Source: Trichoplax sp. H2
Lineage: Eukaryota > Placozoa > Uniplacotomia > Trichoplacea
DNA: 64,000 nucleotides
Direction of reading: 5' to 3'
NCBI GenBank assembly: GCA_003344405.1
Contig: NOWV01000163.1
Location: 62,001-126,000 of the forward strand
Positions within the stretch are counted from its first letter, which is position 1; the number at the start of each line of letters is the position of its first letter. The notes under the pieces are model-generated. The model searched no databases, was not told the DNA's origin, and worked only from the letters and a program-made list of their open reading frames with translations. The position numbers and the translations under genes are program-made. Positions 35,822 to 48,400 of the stretch are shown one piece after another.

Positions 35822-36960
35822 TTATCGATTAGATAATTCTTCTTCACTATCAGATAGTGGATATTGATCAGGAGATCCTTTACTTTCGTTTTCATCATGA
35901 TCTTGTCCATCTAACTTATTGTCCTTTTTCCACTTTACGCGACGATTCTGGAACCATATTTTAACTTGCTTCTCCGATAAATTTAACATATTAGCAATCT
36001 CAATCCTCCTCAGTCGCGATAGATATCGGCTACTGTTGAACTCCTTTTCTAATTCTAATAACTGCATACTGGTATAAGCTGTTCGTATACGCTTAGTTCT
36101 GGAAGAATGACTGGTCGATTTCATGCTAGTTTTATCTATGGAAAAGGTTAAATTATCAAGCTTAATATTAGGTTCAAATCAATTCAGAATGATCAAGTTG
36201 ACAATTTTAATTCTACTTTAAATGAACGCGAAGAAAAGGCTTTCAATACCTTGCAAGAATTTACTTACTTTACAATATGTTAAATGGTCTAACAACAGTA
36301 TGGCGAAAGATAGTTACAATTATCGAAAGACTCTAATTTGAGGAAGTATCATATACACACTTCTAATTAAATTAATCTATAGAATAAAATATCAACTGAT
36401 TGGTTTATTAGCATCTAAGTGAAAATAGTCATGATTTTGAATATCGATTGATAACTGAAAATAGAATAAAAACAATTTTTATCTAGTCCTAACTTCGAAC
36501 CACTCTGTGACTTTTCGATATTACAGTAGTGTTTATACTATTAATTTAGTAAATTTCTATTGCATTACGAGATGCATATAGAGGTTATTCTCCTATATTT
36601 TTCTGTTCGCTTATAAAATCTTTTACCTGATGCTAAATCTGGATGTTGTTGAGTGTCGGTATTTTGGATTCCTTGGAAGGCTGGTAATGATTGGTGATGA
36701 TGGTTGTCCAATCGATATTGTTGCTGATGGTATATGGCAGGATCGACTATAGGCGATGGCTTTACTAGAACTGGCCAAGTGACAGTTGATTTGGGTATAC
36801 AGACTTGACATGATGAATAATTGGGGTTGCTATCATGAGGCCAAGAGTGATAATTCGACGGCAGATAAAATGGTGCCATCATGGAAGAACCGTTAATGAT
36901 GGCATTGGTTGGATTACCTGGACCGATTAAACTTTCAATTTTAAAAGATGTATTGGCCAT
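35822..36960 (-). CDS. Trox-2: Gsx-like ParaHox homeobox protein (Trox-2)
   Basis: Antennapedia-class transcription factor in two exons. Exon 1 is 36960-36627 (ATG at 36960, donor CAG/GTAAAA) and exon 2 is 36135-35822 (acceptor CTTTTCCATAG). The join completes an Asp codon in phase and gives 215 residues. The homeodomain spans about residues 125-184, with [16 protein letters not shown] in helix 1 and [13 protein letters not shown] in helix 3; Gln50 and Asn51 are present. [10 protein letters not shown] and [11 protein letters not shown] match Gsx/ind proteins best. The N-terminus [13 protein letters not shown] resembles the conserved Gsx N-terminal peptide (SFxVDSLI). No YPWM hexapeptide was seen. 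The linker is rich in His, Gln, Pro and Ser. The C-terminus is acidic. In Trichoplax this gene is known to act at the body margin. Two overlapping minus frames here are shadows. It is the only gene seen in about 28 kb. Confidence 0.93.
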
Positions 36961-39900
36961 GTTTCACCTGTTAAATATTGTTATAAAATTCTAGCATAAA
37001 CTAATTTATCAATTAATCAATTGTGGCAATAATTGAAAATGATGATTAGTGTTTAAACAGATATGGATAGTAGTTAAAACTTTAAAGTCTAAATTGATGT
37101 TAGCAGTAATTAAGTTTAACTATCAATGTTGTTAACTCAGGCGATGAATGATGGAATGTGATAATTTTTTACTAGCTCAGGGCTTTTATATACTAGCATG
37201 ATGTTATAGATATATATAATACATTTAATTGATATGGGAAAAAGAGGAGTGGAAAATAACAATTTGCTTCTCTGTATTTATAAATACTTTTTATTTTCGT
37301 CGCTAATTCTAACAATTAATGAATATTTTAATAATTTAATACCAATTGTCACCCAGGCACGTTGTCAATAGTAAATAGACATTTGTTAGTTAAAATTTTT
37401 GCAATTATACGTGTATATCTACTTGATTTACATATATTCAATAGACGATAGAACACGCTTTAATGCCATAGTATTTACTTAATTCTCTTTTCCAATATTT
37501 ATCTATATCAAGACTGTCTATTCCTAAAATAGTGAGAACATGATTTAGACTTGTTTCTGTCGTGCAAAGTCATTTTTATCATCATCATTAACTTAATTGG
37601 CAATGAATGAATCTTTCTAACATTATACGCGTTATTATTCCACCAATTATTAAATAAAAATAATTTTTATAAAAATTAAAAATTGACATGCTGTTGTGAC
37701 AGGCTAAAAAAATCCAGTGATATCATCAATACTATTGGAAACTAGTCATCACGACTAATGAATGTATAAATAGGGTGGAGAATAAGAGTATATAGCAACA
37801 ATTAAGAGGGCATGCAATTCAAGGAAATCCCAAATGGACGGAATATCGATCAAAAAATAGATTGCTATGATAATAATAATAACGATAATACAATAAAATG
37901 ATGGAAGATAATAGTCAATAAGATAAGAATCTACTTTTAAGTTTAATTTCTGATAATAGTTTAAATTCTTTTCATGAGAATACGTTTATAATAGGTATCA
38001 CCTGTGCTTTTTATTAACATAAATCAATAGTTGATTCCTTTGCCAACAGTTCTATTATCATTTTTATTTAATTCATCGATTTATTTATGTATAACGGCAG
38101 GTTAATGATAACAAAGCTAGCGGGTCAGTATCAACAAAAATACTGTTCTATTTGACGATTAATTATCAATACAAATTCATGAAGGTAAAATAGAGTAAGG
38201 ATTGAAGAAAGGCTGTAGGTGTTCAATTTTATATTATATACGATGTTCAACGTAACAATCATCGATTCAAACTAATTAAATTAACAATTGATCTATTTAA
38301 ATCTAGTAGTATGGTTGTTAGCAGTTGTTACAATTTTAAAGATAAATTATAATTATTTTTATCAATAATAACCACTGGCCATTTCGCAGCATTATGGATT
38401 GTAATGTGAGCATGAAATAGCCAAGTAATGATTCGCTGTACAATAGATAGTAGTATATTAAGGTTTAACTTATAGAGCTACTATCTGATTCGAAATGGAC
38501 TAGTTACGTAGACAGAAACTCTATAGACCTAATTCATTGAGAGATAGTTAAATCGAATTTTATAAGGAGCTTTACCTTAGTAGTTAATTAATCTTTTAAC
38601 TTTGATAGTAATAGTGACTGAGACGAAGTAGCTCATTGAGAAAATTACTCATTATCTGAAAATATCGCTGTTACTAATTATGAAATGATAGCTGTGCATA
38701 AACGTGACATTTTTGTATTCTCTAGGCCAAAGATATTCGACGATATTTAATATTATCAACGGGTGGTGTTTCTCACCATCATGATAAAATTAATCGATAT
38801 TTGTATATATCCTTTCTTTAGTGACAGTAACTCAACTTAGTTTAAAAAGGTATAATTAAAGTTTGATGTAAGGTAATGATCGCGCATATTAACTATATAG
38901 CTGTTTTAGCATAATAAAAATTGAACTATTATGGATCGTCAATACTGAAAGACATCGAATTACTTATAACATAAAGCTTACTACATTAACAACATGTAGG
39001 ATTAATATTTTCGCTGTCTTATGAAAGTCAGACAGGCCGTAACACTTTGCATTACTTATAAAGCAAGGGTTAATTGAGCAAATAAAGAAGAATATATGGA
39101 TAACTTAAGGGTAAATATAGCACAGTTATAATAGCAAATGATGCAGGCGTTCAATTGTCTTTATAGAAAATGAATCACTTTACATATTTAAATGTCACAG
39201 TATGGTTGTGTTTCAAAATTATTAAATTCCACTTTAGTAGTAACATTGTAACCCATCATCACTAGATTAGTTGGAGCTGGAAGGAACATTTGTTGGCTTT
39301 TAATAATGGAATAAAAAATGAATATAGTTAATTTTTGTGGATTTAATATTTGATTTGTTGAGCTTAGAAATTAGAACATTCGTCGAGTAGCATATAGATA
39401 ACTGATCATTTGATTAGTATTATTTCTATGTATTCTATTTCCGAAGCATATTAACAATCTTATTTAACTGTACGGATAGGATTCAAAGTTGCCTATTTAC
39501 TATAGTGAAATATCATCAAATTGTAAGAATATTTAGTAACATTTAAAAAAGAGCTATGGTAATTTGTAACTGGATACTGTTGGCAGTTTTGATTGTCTAA
39601 GATGATGTGGATTAAAGTTCTATAATTAGATCTACTTAAAAAATAATACGTTGGTAAAATAATAAGTGTTGCGTGAAGTGGAAGTGGTGCTAAGTTATCG
39701 TTGAGCAGTTTATCACCTACTGAGATGGATTTAAAAATGGTGATTACTAATTCCTGATAAATGCTACAAATAAATAGCTGTATTAAATTAATTGTTCTTT
39801 ATTCCAACTAGGAGAGCGTTTAGCATCATTTTCGTAAAATATATCTTATGCTACCAGACCCAAGTTAAGAGAAAGCAAGACTCTTGAATTGTTCAGGCTA

Positions 39901-41448
39901 AGTCCGATTTAGGCAATACGAGTAGGATCTGTTGCTCGTTTACATTTTCGTCTAGCCACTAAAATAAATATTATGATGATCAATTGATTAGACTTTGTTG
40001 CGTTGGTAATAAAGGCAAAAATCAGTACTGTAAATTTAATAAACTGTACTATCAATCAGCATTTTAAATTGAGATTGATTTCATTAATTTGATGGAGTGA
40101 TGATTTCAGGGTGAAATTGATCTACACACGAACATTCTACGTCGTGCAAGAAGAACTTGATAGAATTCAAGCTAATAGATAAAGGATAGATTGTATTGAA
40201 AAGGAATGACAGCTTGCTAATGCACGCTATAATTACAATATAATATTATCTATAGCTCTAATTGCCTCCATAATCAAGATAAGATTGATAGTAGTTGAGA
40301 TAAGACGTTACGCTTTCTATTGTAATTATCTTTGTCCTAGATAATAAATAACTTTTATAACCAGAAAATAACCTCAATAGCTGATGTTGGCATAGAATGA
40401 GACTTATTTATCAACAATTTAATTGTTATGTTAATATCATTGAGTTCGATATTAAACAATCGGCGCTTTTTTAGAATGATCGCATTCGGTTACTCCGTTG
40501 TTTCGTTATTTTAAGTTTATTTTATTGTTCTCAATTTTGTCTTTCTTATAGGTTTGTTGTATTACATAAGCGAGAAGAAACTTTACGTGCCAACATGATC
40601 CATTTTTCTCTCATGACTTTAATCTGTACTAAATTCTCGCATTGTATTTAAGTGTAGCTGAATGCAAACAAGTTTGCATAAGAAATTCCAATCATACTTT
40701 AAGTAAATCGATTAAATTTAGTCACATTAGACAGAAGTCAGCTTGAATAGTCTAATTTGTTCTTTTCCAATCTTCAAAGGATTTTATAAAATTGGTTGTG
40801 TTACACTAATAAGATGAGTATTGATTACTGTAAGGAGTAAAAGTACATCTATTAATAATCCATAAACAGTCACTATTATTTTTATCTATCAAATGGACAT
40901 ACGTAGAATGAAAGGAATGAGATCATATTGTTCACAAGCATCGGATGATTGCTGGATTTGCTTTATTATGACAGGCCTAGAATAAATTTGACGAACTAAT
41001 TGGACATTGTTTTACATGCTGACGACAATTCTCAATGTATGAACAGAATAACGATAATGCAAGACAGAGGTTTGATTACGGATCTTATCTGTCATTAATA
41101 GACTGTGTAACTGTTATATATATCCTGCGGCAATCATTAAAAACATAATCCGGTGCTTTTATAATATCAAGATAATAGTGCCTAGAGTACTAATGTAAAA
41201 CCAACATAGATCTGACTTTATCTTCAAATAGCTTTAATAAAATAACCTTAATACTTTTAACCGTAAAAACTTTCTCTGATTCATACTTAATGCAATATAA
41301 TGTAGTAGATATGATATACTTTTAAGGGCGGAATTTCTTTATCTATAGGCTGATCATTTACGAGACCTCTGCTTTTATATTTAATACTCTTGTAATTCAC
41401 TTTTGTTCTTTCGTAGTCTGAAGTGTAAATTTAGTTTTAAGAAAGTAG
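36961..41448. other. Trox-2 upstream region, no gene recognised
   Basis: About 4.5 kb of AT-rich DNA upstream of Trox-2 with no convincing exon. It is the natural place for Trox-2 regulatory elements, but none can be identified from sequence alone. Confidence 0.5.
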
Positions 41449-41453
41449 CACTC

Positions 41454-41894
41454 TGTAATGTAACTTAGTATTGTGATTGTAGACTATTAGCCATGTTTAG
41501 TATAATGTACGGTAGATACTTATCTTAAGAGATATTTGGTAGCTATAACTATAGACTGTAGTGGTATAGACTCTACGATAGAGTACAGATGACTATATAC
41601 AGTAAGGTGTAGAGCTACTAATAAGGTTATAGGTAAAAAATAGAACTGTAAATTATATATTAGGATATGGTTAATTCATTGTACTTTGGCTGGTGCGAAT
41701 AATGTCTACGTAAGTACTGTAGTCGTATCCGCGAATAATTGTAGCTGGGAATGCTACGAAAAGTATAAAAGCATGCAACTCTAGATTATTCCGTTAGTTC
41801 GCTGTAGAAGTCCTTAGTAGTAGTATTTGGCTAGAGTAGAGCTGTGTGTAGTTAATCTTAGTATAAGATTCAATAAAGCTCTTATTTTTCTAAA
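41454..41894. repeat. LTR copy, left, with internal deletion
   Basis: Matches 34387 onward; lacks about 85 bases between CGTATCC and TTGTAGCTGGG. Keeps TATAAAAG and AATAAA. Broken by the gap shortly before its 3' end. Confidence 0.75.
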
Positions 41895-41914
41895 NNNNNN
41901 NNNNNNNNNNNNNN
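41895..41914. other. Assembly gap of 20 N
   Basis: Fixed-size gap within an LTR pair; the true length is unknown. Confidence 0.95.
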
Positions 41915-42449
41915 TTGTAGACTATTAGCCATGTTTAGTATAATGTACTGTAAATACTTATCCTAAGAGATATTTGGTAGCTATAACTATAGACTGTAGT
42001 GGTATAGACTCTATGCTAGAGTACAGATGACTATATACAGTAAGGTGTTGAGCTACTAATAAGGCTATAGGTAAAAAATAGAACTGTAAATTATATATTA
42101 GGATATGGTTAATTCATTGTACTTTGGCTGGTGCGAATAATGTCTACGTAAGTACTGTAGTCGTATCCATATCAGATTAATGATGGTCCGCTGTAAAATA
42201 GTGTTACTAAGAATAATTTAACTATTTGTAAAATAAGGTAAAAGATTGTCATGCGGATTGTAGCTGCGAATGCTACGAAAAATATAAAAGCATGCAACTC
42301 TAGATTATTCCGTTAGTTCGCTGTAAAAGTCTTTAGTAGTAGTATTCGGCTAGAGTAGAGCTGTATGTAGTTAATCTTAGTATAAGATTCAATAAAGCTC
42401 TTATTTTTCTAAAATTTGGAATTTCGTTATCTGTATACAGTATATCACA
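41915..42449. repeat. LTR copy, right, nearly full length
   Basis: Lacks only about the first 22 bases, lost at the gap. Keeps the segment deleted in the left copy and the 3' terminus ATATCACA. Confidence 0.75.
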
Positions 42450-42454
42450 CACTC

Positions 42455-45400
42455 CAATGACAGCCATCTTTTGCTAATTATTTATCGAAGCTTACAGTAG
42501 GATTGAGATTCTGTATTATTGATGTTTACACTTATCTTTTACAAGTAGTTCAAGGCTTTATTAATAGCTTGGACAATCATTTCACGATTAATATTTAAAT
42601 GATGCAGATAGCTTTCTGTTCTGGTAAATGGTACATAATAGACCACGGTTGTAGACTCAAACATAAAATGTCTACATTTTATGTGTCCCACAGCTTAAAA
42701 ATTAATCAGTACCATTTTATACAACTTTTGTTATCTTTCGATATTATTTCTTGTTTTACAGTTAGATCCTATTATTTCATATTAGTTAAATTTGTATATG
42801 GCTACTAGTTATAATCATTTTTAAATATAACAAAAAATTCAGTCATTAAAGGCTATAAGTAGCATTAATATTTAACTCAATTAAATTATAATGGTTGTTT
42901 ATTCATCTTTTAAGGTGAATTTTTCCCATTGTTGTTAATGTTTCTAATATTAGTAATGTCATAGCTCAATTTTAAATGTTTACTATTAGCTCTCTGACTT
43001 TTCTTTCTGTCAAGTTTTAGATAGAGCATATCAAGTTCTATCATTTAGCTTGCTATCCACTGTACTTCTGTTAAAAATTAAGGATGAGAAATTGATACAG
43101 AGTATGAGGTATCGATAACCAAAATTTGTATGAAACTTACCATGATAGTATAAAGCACAATTTTTTTATGAATATGAATGTTAAGCGGGTAATTCTACTC
43201 GATATTCCTTTACAACTACATTAGCTGGTCGGGCTTTATTATAATAAGTGATAGTGAGAATATAAGACTCTTATCTTGGTCGAAGTAAAAATAAAAGCAC
43301 AGATATGAAGTTTATATCAATATTTATTGATCATTTTATTATTATGAATTAGCGTGCTGATCCAGCAAATTTATTTTAGCTTCCAGGCTGTTTGTAAATT
43401 AGCTTTAACGATATATAACATGCTAATGCGCAAGATAGTAGGCCATAATAGCTTAGGTGAAATATATGCCAAAGTCTTGTTTTCTGTTTAATTAATGTTG
43501 CCAAAATATGTAATATTAACTAAAGCATCTAATGATGACCAGTAGCTGACCATTGCATATACGATTTAGGAATGGCTTAAGAATTAACTGTGAATTACCG
43601 ATTACAAAATTAATTTGTATTGTATAAGATTGTAAAAATTATATAAAGTGAATTTTAAATTTGTTATTGCCGTACTAATATCAGTAAATTGCCTACGTTG
43701 TTCTCTTTAAACATTAGTCATTTTATTCAAGCGTTAAAAACTATATTTTTGGTACAATTCAAAGTAAATGTCATGGCTTAATAAATATTTAAAAATCTAG
43801 AAAATTTATACTAGAATTTAAATGAAGTTGTGATGGAATTTGAACCACTATTATTCTAAAATAGCTTAAATGTTAATTTTAAAAATAAATACCACAAAAT
43901 GATTATATGATTTGACAAAATTTTAATTATCATATTGCCAATTAATTTTTAACTTAAGGTCTTCGCAATAATTGTGGATTGAAAATCTGTTCAAGAGGGC
44001 GCTGTGTCTACATGTTAGGGAAATCTTGCCTTCCATAGATCAAAGGGCTTTTCTATATGAATAGATGTTTAGATGTGAACGTATTTGTAAAGCTTTCAAT
44101 TATTGGCATAAACAAGCATGTATATTATACAACTATTAATTGTTAAGGTGTATTAAATTTATAATTATCCAGTAATAAGAATAGTTTGGAAGTAATTTTA
44201 TATAGGTAAATAACTCAATTTATTTTTATTTTATGAAATAATAATTATCATTCCAGGAAATGTTATCTTTTACTTCAGGAAAATCATACTTTCACTATGG
44301 TTTCTAATTCAATTCATTCCCTTGTATTTTATTTTCACATAGTATTAATATAAATTTACAACAAAATATTTTATGTGCTTAATAAAGTTATTTGGTAGTT
44401 TATTCTTCCTGGTAAATGTAATTACTACGATAGCTGAATTGAAAGTGCTTATTGAATTTGAAAGATTGCATAACGCTGTTTTAAATGTCTTCCTAGAATG
44501 AAAAAAATATTGTCTAATCATAAGGCAATTAATATTTAAAGATACTGCAGGATTATAATCATCATGATGTTCCATACGTTGCAGTTTCTTTTTGTCTATA
44601 AATTGCTTCAATATTAGAAAACAGGTTTATTTATTACTTGCCTTATTTGGTAGTGTTATCTTCTCCACTGCTAGATGGAATTTTAATTATTGATGGCTAT
44701 TTGCGAATATGTTAATGAATAATAGATCAACTGGCGTCTGCAGTGAAAGCCAGGGTGAAATTTATTTCCGTCCAGCTTCATAACAGTTTGATATAAATGT
44801 AGTTTCTAATTTTTGTTCCAATGACCGCATGAGTCACTTTTATATACTAATCTAAGCTATGTAAGGTAATGCAGTAAGAGAGATAATTGAATAGCTACAG
44901 ATTAACTTGATATTATGAGTTCTAGTTGGAAATCAGTCGCAATCGCTTCAGAGGAATAAGACGGTTTTAACTTTTAGACTGGTTGGTAATAACTTTTGAA
45001 TGCATCTACCACGTATTTAAAATCTCATTGGTAAAGATCTGATAGTCATGAAAAGAAAATAAGTTATCTTCATCATCAAATAATTATAATTATTGATGAC
45101 AGTAACTTGAAATATTCTAATGATAATCGGGGCGATTCCAGCAATTTGTAGAAAAACTTAAACATTAGAAAAATACAAGTCAATCGTACTCGATAGATCC
45201 TTCTTGATATAGTAGTACGGTACCAATAAATTACTCTAATGAATTTGTTTGAGTAATTGAATTAGGTAAAACGTTCATAAATGCCTAAAGGTTATCTTAA
45301 CTATATATAATTGTCTTACTTAAGTGATTGACATTCTATTGATACCTTTAGGATAATGGTATTTTAAATTCCAACATAAACGGTTAAAAGACATTTCACT

Positions 45401-48400
45401 AATAAGTGCTAATTCGGTAAACTTTTACGCACATTGCTGCTAGAGGATTAAGGTGAAGGTAGATTTTACTAAACTAGCAGACTATCATTAAATATCTGCT
45501 ATAAATAATTAATGAACAGTTGACTGAATATGTAATTTTGTTAAATGCAGGCGATACAATAATTCCGCTATTATAAAATTTGCCATCAGGATGCCGTTGT
45601 ACTTCCAACAATAATAACGAATGATGGAAAATTATCAATTTTGTCTTTTCTATGTGGCAGATTTTAATCAGCTGCAACTTTAGGGCCTTAAAAGTATGAA
45701 TAAGTTCTATTTAATAATGTGAATGCTATATGTGTCCTTTGGCTTATATCAACCATAAAAAGCAATAAACATTATTGCATATAGAAATATTAGGCGGCTA
45801 TGTTCTAAAGCTTCTTATATAAATTGATATTGCGTAGCATCTTTCGTCTTGAGAATTACAGAATTACTAAGATCAATTAATCTTATGGCTTAAGAGATCG
45901 GTAAATAAGCACTCTTTAAAGTGAATTATGTCTTTAAAAATATTTCTATTTCAATTTTTGATGGGGTTCAGAAGGTATAAACACGTGGATTCATTTAATT
46001 TTATTCACCATTGCCGATAAGAATATTTGAATAAAAGAGATCTTTATGTTTCCTATTGGAAGTAAATTTGTTTGATCGCTTTCCATTCTAATCTCAATGT
46101 ATTTTAAATAGCTTGTATATTGCATTATTTGTAAAGTTAATGTATCATTTGCTACACTTTTTGATTCTAAATTTCATTAATGAATGAAATGAGATGGAAA
46201 AGTCCATATATTATATGTAAATTACGCAAGATTCCAGAGATTCTTCCATTCTTTATTTTTAACAACAAGGAAGTAAAATTCTTATATTTTCTTATATTGG
46301 AACTGTTGACAATCAACTTTATTCAATCTAGTTATAAAGGTGCTGCCAGTAAAGTCTGAAATATCTTAAATCAGGTGTAAAGAACTTGTTGTCATCTTAT
46401 GGTATATAAATTTTTAAACTGGGTGCCTAAGGATCTGGTTTGAAATGTGGAGAAGAGTTCTGAAAACCTGGATTTAAAATTTTTTGATGAGGATTAGCAC
46501 TCAAATATAATGTATAAGTTACGAAAATCTGTGCTTACTGTAATCTGTGTGCTTGTAAGATATCATTAAGCGTAGACCAATATTAAATCGTTGTTAAATT
46601 ATCGATTAGAGGAATCCTTAAAGCTAAATACTTAATTTCCGTTAAAAGAACTTGGCAGTTACAATCATAATAAAAAGACATTTATTTTGAATATGGACAA
46701 TATTTACTATGCATAAATAACTTCAAAATAGATTCCAGAGGCTATTTTCTCACGACTCAATAGAATTTTAATGATTTGGTGATTGATATCGATCAATTCC
46801 GTAATTGATAGCTTTCTATAGGTTTTAATATAATTTAAATGTTAATTAGATTGCGTCATATTTATTAAAAGCAAAGCGGATAAATATTGATAAATTTAGC
46901 TGGAACTTTTTTAATATCGATAGTAGTAAGAAATGCCAGTTAGAAGATGAAGAATTCATACCTTAACCATTGCTACTTTAAATAACAGTTTAAATTCAGT
47001 TTACAACTTAAATTGATTTTATAGTAACGGTGTAAATTGATTAAGTATCAGATATCCAGTCGTTTTAAACATCAATACAAGTGCTGATTCATTTTTAGTA
47101 AATGTCTTTCCTATAGCATAGAACCTTTGTAACGATATAAAATATTTAATAAGCGCATTTGGAAATTTTTACCGAATAATTAAAAAATTGGCATTTGAAT
47201 AATATCCCCCAATTATATTGAATAACTTTATGTAACTGTTATCTTATTTTAACAAATGTGATCTTCGTTATATTTCTAACTTGATTTATAATAAAAATAG
47301 CATAACTGATAATTATATGATGCGATTTCTAATGTCAAGATAAGCTGGTAAAAAATAATTAATTGAGAGAAAGTTAAAATAAGCAATAGGTTACTCTTCG
47401 TTAAATTTATGAATTATAATTAAATTGATGCCGTCTAATTTAGAAATTGAATTAGATTGTAAAAATATCTTCGATCATATTTAATGGAACTTTAGTGAAT
47501 AATCATTAGTGCATTACCGCATGAAAAGATTGCATGCGTTGCAGGCAACGATTAATTCCTAACTATACTAGTCTTTCGTTATTAGGTGTTGCAATGCGCA
47601 CAGTATAAATACCAGCGTAGGTGAAAGTAGGTTGTAGAACTGCATCAAAAAGCCTGAAAAGTTGCGGTAACAAGGTGTCTTGGTACGAACTACCGTGAAG
47701 AAGCAGCTATCTAAATTTGGTTAATATAATATAGTGATAATATATTACAACTAGTTACTTACAATAGAAATTACTCTAATTGTAAATGTGTTACAGCAAA
47801 TTTAATGCTGTGCTGTAATGTGCAATGAAGTGATTCTGTGAATGGATGGACATGTTGTAGTCCGACTGTGGAAAATTAGTTAGTAGATGTCCTCACCTAA
47901 GTATTTGTATAAGATGACTCATGAATGTTAGCTGCTGTAGAAGGGTATATAAGCCTGTCAGATAGTTGAATAAATTAGTTCTCAATTGTCTAGTTAAGTT
48001 TAACGTAGAATCAAAGGCGTCTAAATCCTTGTGAGGTAGTTAAGGGATACTGAATCCCGGAGACTATAGTATTTGTTTTACGTTATTCTTGTCACGAAGC
48101 TGGTTTGTGACACAAGGGTTATTTACTATTTGATAGCAACATTAAGTAGGAGTAACAGATAAAGGCAGCATTAGTAATTTTAGATATTCGTGACTATTTG
48201 AGTAAGAGTAAACGTCAAAGGTAGAATCAACATCTGACGATATTAGTCGCTTGCTTAAATTCAAATGTATATTGGATAGCTTAGAATTTATTTTCCCTAC
48301 CCATTATTGACAGCTATACTGCTAATCTACTATTGCTTTCAAAGTAATGCCAACATCAATGTTATAGATTCTGCTGTATGGTATCTGTACTAAGTTAAAA

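Larger units (their letters stand above)
41449..42454. mobile_element. Same-family LTR pair around assembly gap
   Basis: Two copies of the 34.4 kb LTR in direct orientation. The left begins TGTAATG at 41454 and runs to the gap; the right resumes about 22 bases into the LTR at 41915 and ends ATATCACA at 42449. The pentamer CACTC flanks the whole unit on both sides (41449-41453 and 42450-42454). One target duplication around two LTRs is the structure of a full retroelement, so the 20-N gap (41895-41914) probably hides the internal gag-pol region. The left LTR lacks about 85 bases present in the right one (after CGTATCC, 41731). Confidence 0.75.

Noticed and set aside
36623-36811. Second minus-strand frame inside Trox-2 exon 1
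   Set aside because: Shadow of the real frame; the homeobox-joined frame has a correct start, donor and acceptor.
44345-44611. 88-codon minus-strand frame in the desert
   Set aside because: Low-complexity AT-rich translation without domain or splice context.
47640-47720. rRNA-like segment (GTTGCGGTAACAAGG)
   Set aside because: Resembles the 3' end of a small-subunit rRNA only over a few bases; flanking sequence does not continue the match.
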